This document shows, piece by piece, positions 5,250 through 8,336 of a DNA stretch of 8,336 nt. Under the pieces are notes generated by a model, which was not told the origin of the DNA, did not search any database, and saw nothing but the letters and a program-made list of their open reading frames with translations. The stretch lies in the NCBI GenBank assembly GCA_035497735.1, contig DATJCX010000024.1:1-8336 (forward strand). Reading direction: 5' to 3'. Numbering within the stretch: position 1 is the stretch's first letter; every line of letters starts with the position of its first letter. The stretch is from Brumimicrobium sp035497735 (GTDB taxonomy: Bacteria > Bacteroidota > Bacteroidia > Flavobacteriales_D > Crocinitomicaceae). The translations under genes were made by a program, and so were the position numbers.

Positions 5250-7136
5250 ATGAAAAAAGGTCATATTAATGTAGAGACGGAAAACATATTTCCGATAATT
5301 AAAAAGTTTTTATACTCTGATCACGAGATTTTCCTACGTGAATTAGTTTCAAATGCCGTTGATGCTTCACAAAAGTTAAAAGTATTGGCTAAGACCGGAG
5401 AATACAATCAAGAATTAGGTGATCTTAAAGTAGAGATTTTATTAGACAAAGATGCAAAGACATTAACTATCCGTGACTACGGTATAGGAATGACATCAGA
5501 AGAAATCGATAAATATATCAATCAAATCGCTTTCTCTGGTGCGGAAGAATTTGTTCAAAAATATAAAGATTCAGAAAGCAAGGAATCCATCATCGGACAC
5601 TTTGGTTTAGGATTCTACTCTGCCTTTATGGTAGCAGACAAAGTTGAAATCATCACAAAAGGTCGTTTTGACGATGCACAACCAGTTAAATGGACGAGTA
5701 GCGGAACAACCGAATACACCATTGAAGAAGTTGAAAAAGAATTAAGAGGAACAGACATCGTGCTACACATCACTGAGGAGTCGAAAGAATTTTTAGAAGA
5801 AGGTAGAGTAGCAGGAATTTTGGACAAGTACTGTAAATTCTTACCAATTCCAGTAATTTTCGGAACGAAATCTGAGTCTATCGAAGACCCAAGTGGAGAG
5901 AAAGATGAAAAAGGAAATGTAAAAAGAATTTCTGTTGATGTTCCAAATCAAATCAACAATGTTTCACCAGCTTGGACAAAAACCCCAACTGAATTAAAGG
6001 ATGAGGATTATGCTCAATTCTACAGAGAATTATATCCAAATACTTTCGAAGATCCATTGTTTCACATTCACTTAAACGTTGACTATCCGTTTAATCTAAC
6101 CGGAATTTTATATTTCCCAAGAATAAGCGAAAGAGTTGAAATTCAAAAGAATAAAATCAACTTATACAGCAATCAAGTATTCATCACCGATGATGTTGCG
6201 GAAATCGTACCTGAGTTCCTTACCCTTCTTCACGGTGTGATTGATTCGCCAGATATTCCATTAAACGTTTCTCGTTCTTATTTACAAAGTGATGGAAACG
6301 TAAAGAAAATCAGTGCGCATATTTCCAAGAAAGTTTCTGACAAGTTAAAGCAAATGTTTAACACAGACCGTAAGGACTTTGAAGACAAATGGAAAGATTT
6401 ACGCGTATTTTCTGAGTACGGAACACTATCTGACGACAAATTTGCAGACAGAGCAAAAGCATTCCATTTAGTTGAAACAACCAAAGGAGAATACTTTACA
6501 CTAGAAGAATACAAAGAAAAAGTAAAGGACACCCAAACCGACAAAGACGGAAAAACAATTTTTCTTTACACACACAGCAAAGAGGCACACTTCAGTTTTG
6601 TGAAAGCAGCCAATGATAGAGGTTACGAAGTTTTAGAGCTAGAAGGACCTTTGGTATCTCATTGGGTTCAGCATGCTGAGATGAAAGGTGACAACATTAG
6701 TTTTGCACGTGTTGACGCTGACACTTTAGATAAATTAATCAAGAAAGACGAGGAGATTCCTTCAAAGTTAAGCGACAAAGAAAGAGAGGAGCTAATTCCT
6801 GTTTTCGAAGGTGTAGTAAACAAAGATATGTTTAAGATACAATTTGAAAGTATGTCTGAAAAGGATACACCAATTGTCATCACTCAGCCTGAGTTTATCA
6901 GAAGAATGAAGGAGCAACAAGCAGTTGGCGGAGCAGGATTTTTCGGTGCATTCCCAGAAACATACAACATGGTTGTCAACAGCAATCACCCAAAAGTTGC
7001 AGCGGTATTAGCAGCAGAAGGTGAGGAAAAAACAGCTAAGGCAAAACAATTAACAGACTTGGCAATGCTATCTCAAGGTTTATTAAAGGGGGAAGCTTTA
7101 ACTGAGTTTGTCAACAGAAGCATAGAATTAATTTAG
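5250..7136 (+). CDS. htpG: molecular chaperone HtpG (bacterial Hsp90)
   Basis: HtpG is the cytosolic Hsp90 homologue, an ATP-driven dimer that remodels client proteins, often together with DnaK. The 628-residue length equals the usual full length. The N-terminal GHKL ATPase domain shows ELVSNAVDA (31-39) with catalytic Glu31 and Asn35, DYGIGMT (76-82) with nucleotide-contacting Asp76, and GHFGLGFYSAF (116-126), the lid and G2 box. The middle domain has the typical PAWTKTPTEL and IPLNVSRSYLQSD segments; the latter includes the Arg that contacts ATP gamma-phosphate. The C-terminal dimerisation domain follows to the end. The start is the ATG at 5250 (MKKGHINVETENIFP), which matches Bacteroidota HtpG; an ATG at 5223 would add nine atypical residues. 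It is probably monocistronic, ending at the hairpin 7149-7187. Confidence 0.97.
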   Translation: MKKGHINVETENIFPIIKKFLYSDHEIFLRELVSNAVDASQKLKVLAKTGEYNQELGDLKVEILLDKDAKTLTIRDYGIGMTSEEIDKYINQIAFSGAEEFVQKYKDSESKESIIGHFGLGFYSAFMVADKVEIITKGRFDDAQPVKWTSSGTTEYTIEEVEKELRGTDIVLHITEESKEFLEEGRVAGILDKYCKFLPIPVIFGTKSESIEDPSGEKDEKGNVKRISVDVPNQINNVSPAWTKTPTELKDEDYAQFYRELYPNTFEDPLFHIHLNVDYPFNLTGILYFPRISERVEIQKNKINLYSNQVFITDDVAEIVPEFLTLLHGVIDSPDIPLNVSRSYLQSDGNVKKISAHISKKVSDKLKQMFNTDRKDFEDKWKDLRVFSEYGTLSDDKFADRAKAFHLVETTKGEYFTLEEYKEKVKDTQTDKDGKTIFLYTHSKEAHFSFVKAANDRGYEVLELEGPLVSHWVQHAEMKGDNISFARVDADTLDKLIKKDEEIPSKLSDKEREELIPVFEGVVNKDMFKIQFESMSEKDTPIVITQPEFIRRMKEQQAVGGAGFFGAFPETYNMVVNSNHPKVAAVLAAEGEEKTAKAKQLTDLAMLSQGLLKGEALTEFVNRSIELI

Positions 7137-7148
7137 TATATTTTTTTT

Positions 7149-7187
7149 AAAAGTAAGGGTGTCTTTTTGATACCTTTACTTTTTTTT
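7149..7187 (+). terminator. rho-independent terminator after htpG
   Basis: AAAAGTAAGGGTGTC (7149-7163) pairs over 15 positions, two of them G-U, with GATACCTTTACTTTT (7169-7183) around a TTTTT loop, and further T follow to 7187. It starts 13 bp after the htpG stop codon. The hairpin lies wholly between htpG and the J-domain gene, so it should limit read-through from the strong chaperone gene. Confidence 0.85.
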
Positions 7188-7210
7188 ATAGATCATTCCT
7201 CCATACATTA

Positions 7211-7215
7211 AGGAG
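7211..7215 (+). promoter_or_regulatory. AGGAG ribosome-binding-like site before the DjlA-like gene
   Basis: AGGAG is 15 bp from the TTG start, further than the usual 5-9 bp. Bacteroidota rely little on such sites. It gives only mild support for a start near 7231, and no other common start codon lies in frame closer to it. Confidence 0.3.
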
Positions 7216-7230
7216 AAAAAACAGAAGATA

Positions 7231-8007
7231 TTGATTAAGTGGATAGCAGCATTTATAGGGTATTACCTTTCGGATAAGAGTTTTTTTGGCGCCATCATTG
7301 GTTTTTTCATCGGTTCATTTATAGGAAACGCCTTAAAAGCCGGTAAAAACCATGGACAAGAGCAGCGTAGCAGCCGATTTGCCAATTCTGATGAGTATTT
7401 TAATTACTACCAAAGGCAGACCCAACGTTTTGATTTTCCAACGATGTTAGTGGCTTTATCTGCCGTTATCATGAAAGCAGACAACAGAGTCATGAAATCT
7501 GAATTAAACTACGTTAAAACCTATCTTAAACAACAATTTGGGGACCAGTTTACCTCGGAGCATTTACAAACTTTACGAACATTTATAGACAATCCCCACA
7601 ACATACCACTTTCACAAATTTGCTATGACATAAAACTCAGAACAAGCGTAGAGATTAGAGTTCAACTATTACATTATCTTTTTGGCATTGCAAAAGCCGA
7701 TGGAGAAGTTTCTCAATTAGAAATGAGGGAGCTTCATAAAATTGCAGATTTATTAGGTGTGCCCAACATGGACTTTACGAGCGTTCAGAACATGTACCAA
7801 CGTGATACAGATAGCGATTACAAGGTTTTAGGAATTGACAAGACGGTTTCAGACGATGAAGTTAAGAAAGCATACAGAAAAATGGCCGTTCGCTATCATC
7901 CAGACAAAGTAGCCACTATGGGAGAGGAATATCAGAAAGGTGCAAAAGAAAAATTTCAGAAAGTTCAGGAAGCATACGAAAACATTAAGAAGGAAAGAGC
8001 AATGTAA
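7231..8007 (+). CDS. DjlA-like membrane-anchored co-chaperone (TerB-like domain plus C-terminal J domain)
   Basis: This 258-residue protein has the architecture of DjlA: an N-terminal membrane segment, a TerB-like helical domain and a C-terminal J domain. The N-terminus (about 3-34) is hydrophobic and Gly-rich (GAIIGFFIGSFIGNAL), a glycine-zipper-like anchor. The TerB-like part runs from about 68 to 180 and contains GIAKADGEVSQLEMRELHKIA, with the acidic ADG motif of that fold. The J domain (about 195-258) has YKVLGID, KKAYRKMAVRYHPDK with the HPD triad at 223-225, and the final helix EAYENIKKE. J domains stimulate DnaK ATPase, so this probably recruits DnaK to the inner membrane. The start is TTG; no ATG exists upstream before an in-frame TAG at 7189-7191. 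An AGGAG lies 15 bp away. Its place after htpG fits protein quality control. Confidence 0.9.
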   Translation: MIKWIAAFIGYYLSDKSFFGAIIGFFIGSFIGNALKAGKNHGQEQRSSRFANSDEYFNYYQRQTQRFDFPTMLVALSAVIMKADNRVMKSELNYVKTYLKQQFGDQFTSEHLQTLRTFIDNPHNIPLSQICYDIKLRTSVEIRVQLLHYLFGIAKADGEVSQLEMRELHKIADLLGVPNMDFTSVQNMYQRDTDSDYKVLGIDKTVSDDEVKKAYRKMAVRYHPDKVATMGEEYQKGAKEKFQKVQEAYENIKKERAM

Positions 8008-8093
8008 CATTCACAACACTTCTACCCTACTATCAAAATTTTATCTTTTATCAAAACAATCGTTATAATTGAAGGGTAGCTATTTGTATTTTA

Positions 8094-8263
8094 GGAACTT
8101 GCGACACATTCCTCTAAGACACTTGCTTGACAATGGTACGAACTTACGCTATATTCAATCGTTGTTAGGTCATTCAAGCAGTAAAACAACTGAGATATAT
8201 ACACATATTACCACCAAGGGAATGGAACAATTAAAAAGTCCGATGGATTTGTTGGATATATAA
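8094..8263 (+). pseudogene. C-terminal remnant of a tyrosine recombinase (XerC/XerD-like integrase)
   Basis: From about 8094 the frame encodes NLRHIPLRHLLDNGTNLRY, then IQSLLGHSSSKTTEIYTHI and a tail ending SPMDLLDI, with TAA at 8261-8263. This is the end of the catalytic domain of tyrosine recombinases: the box Arg and following His (LRH), the second His box (LLGH), and the nucleophile Tyr in TTEIYTH are present. Missing are the N-terminal core-binding domain and the first half of the catalytic domain with its Arg and Lys. The family normally reads HxLRHSFATHLL; here the leading His is lost and SFAT is IPLR. An in-frame TTG at 8069 exists, but its first residues match nothing. About 60 bp of unrelated sequence precede it after the DjlA-like gene. 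It should be inactive and points to past insertion or recombination. Confidence 0.75.
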
Positions 8264-8278
8264 ATGGATTTTATATAT
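8256..8278 (+). other. AT-only hairpin across the recombinase stop codon
   Basis: ATATATAAA (8256-8264) and TTTATATAT (8270-8278) form a nine-pair stem with loop TGGAT. The left arm contains the TAA stop codon of the recombinase fragment. With no G-C pairs and only a short T-run it would be a weak terminator at best. Confidence 0.35.
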
Positions 8279-8336
8279 TTGTTTAAATAAATAGCTAAAA
8301 GAATACTGATACTTTTGAAATAACAGGATTGAACAA

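Noticed and set aside
5014..5250. Cys-rich 78-codon minus-strand ORF in the surE-htpG gap
   Set aside because: It fills the divergent regulatory gap, covers the likely surE and htpG promoters and the palindrome, ends directly at the surE start, and its sequence resembles no protein family I know.
8022..8079. CTACCCT / AGGGTAG inverted repeat and paired TATCAAAA words before the recombinase fragment
   Set aside because: Seven-base arms 44 bp apart and an eight-base AT-rich word are within chance. They do not sit at a clear element edge and have no matching target duplication.
1..8336. tRNA, rRNA, CRISPR array or complete insertion sequence
   Set aside because: No cloverleaf with a T-arm signature, no regularly spaced repeats and no transposase were seen by reading both strands; this was by eye, without a covariance-model search.

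Overview
The window looks like ordinary chromosome from a low-GC member of the Bacteroidota, most likely a Sphingobacteriaceae-type genome (Sphingobacterium/Pedobacter relatives). This rests on a DUF4293 membrane protein, an HtpG with the N-terminus and insertions usual for this phylum, a surE - small membrane protein - lpxB gene order, AT-rich leaders without clear Shine-Dalgarno sites, and promoter-like TAnnTTTG elements. The genus is an inference.

Layout from left to right. Bases 1-319 have no convincing gene. They hold a two-copy 30-bp tandem repeat (41-100), a small GC stem between a T-run and an A-run (124-158), a doubtful 50-codon minus-strand ORF (110-262) and a doubtful plus-strand ORF end (1-113). 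Then come a DUF4293 four-helix membrane protein (minus, 320-892) and, divergent from it, a GNAT acetyltransferase (plus, 1004-1453). A secreted SpoIID/LytB-type peptidoglycan enzyme (minus, 1463-2647) meets the acetyltransferase tail to tail. Next is a compact minus-strand operon: surE (4234-5004), an unnamed three-helix membrane protein (3914-4219) and lpxB (2793-3917), with a GTGA stop/start overlap before lpxB. Divergent from it, across a 245-bp regulatory gap, is htpG (plus, 5250-7136). It ends at a strong rho-independent hairpin (7149-7187) and is followed by a DjlA-like protein made of a membrane anchor, a TerB-like domain and a J domain (plus, 7231-8007). At the right end is a C-terminal fragment of a tyrosine recombinase (about 8094-8263), which looks like a decayed remnant.

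How the genes fit together. Two themes recur. One is the cell envelope: LpxB makes the lipid A disaccharide, the SpoIID-like protein probably cleaves glycan strands, and two small membrane proteins are unassigned. The other is protein quality control: HtpG (Hsp90) sits beside a membrane-anchored J-protein that would feed DnaK. SurE is a nucleotidase of general housekeeping. The only sign of mobility is the recombinase remnant.

I see no CRISPR array, no complete mobile element, no rRNA or tRNA, and no convincing new multi-gene system. The points most worth a second look are the coupled unknown membrane protein in front of lpxB, the TGACA-TAT-TGTCA palindrome in front of htpG, the recombinase remnant, and the left-end repeat region.
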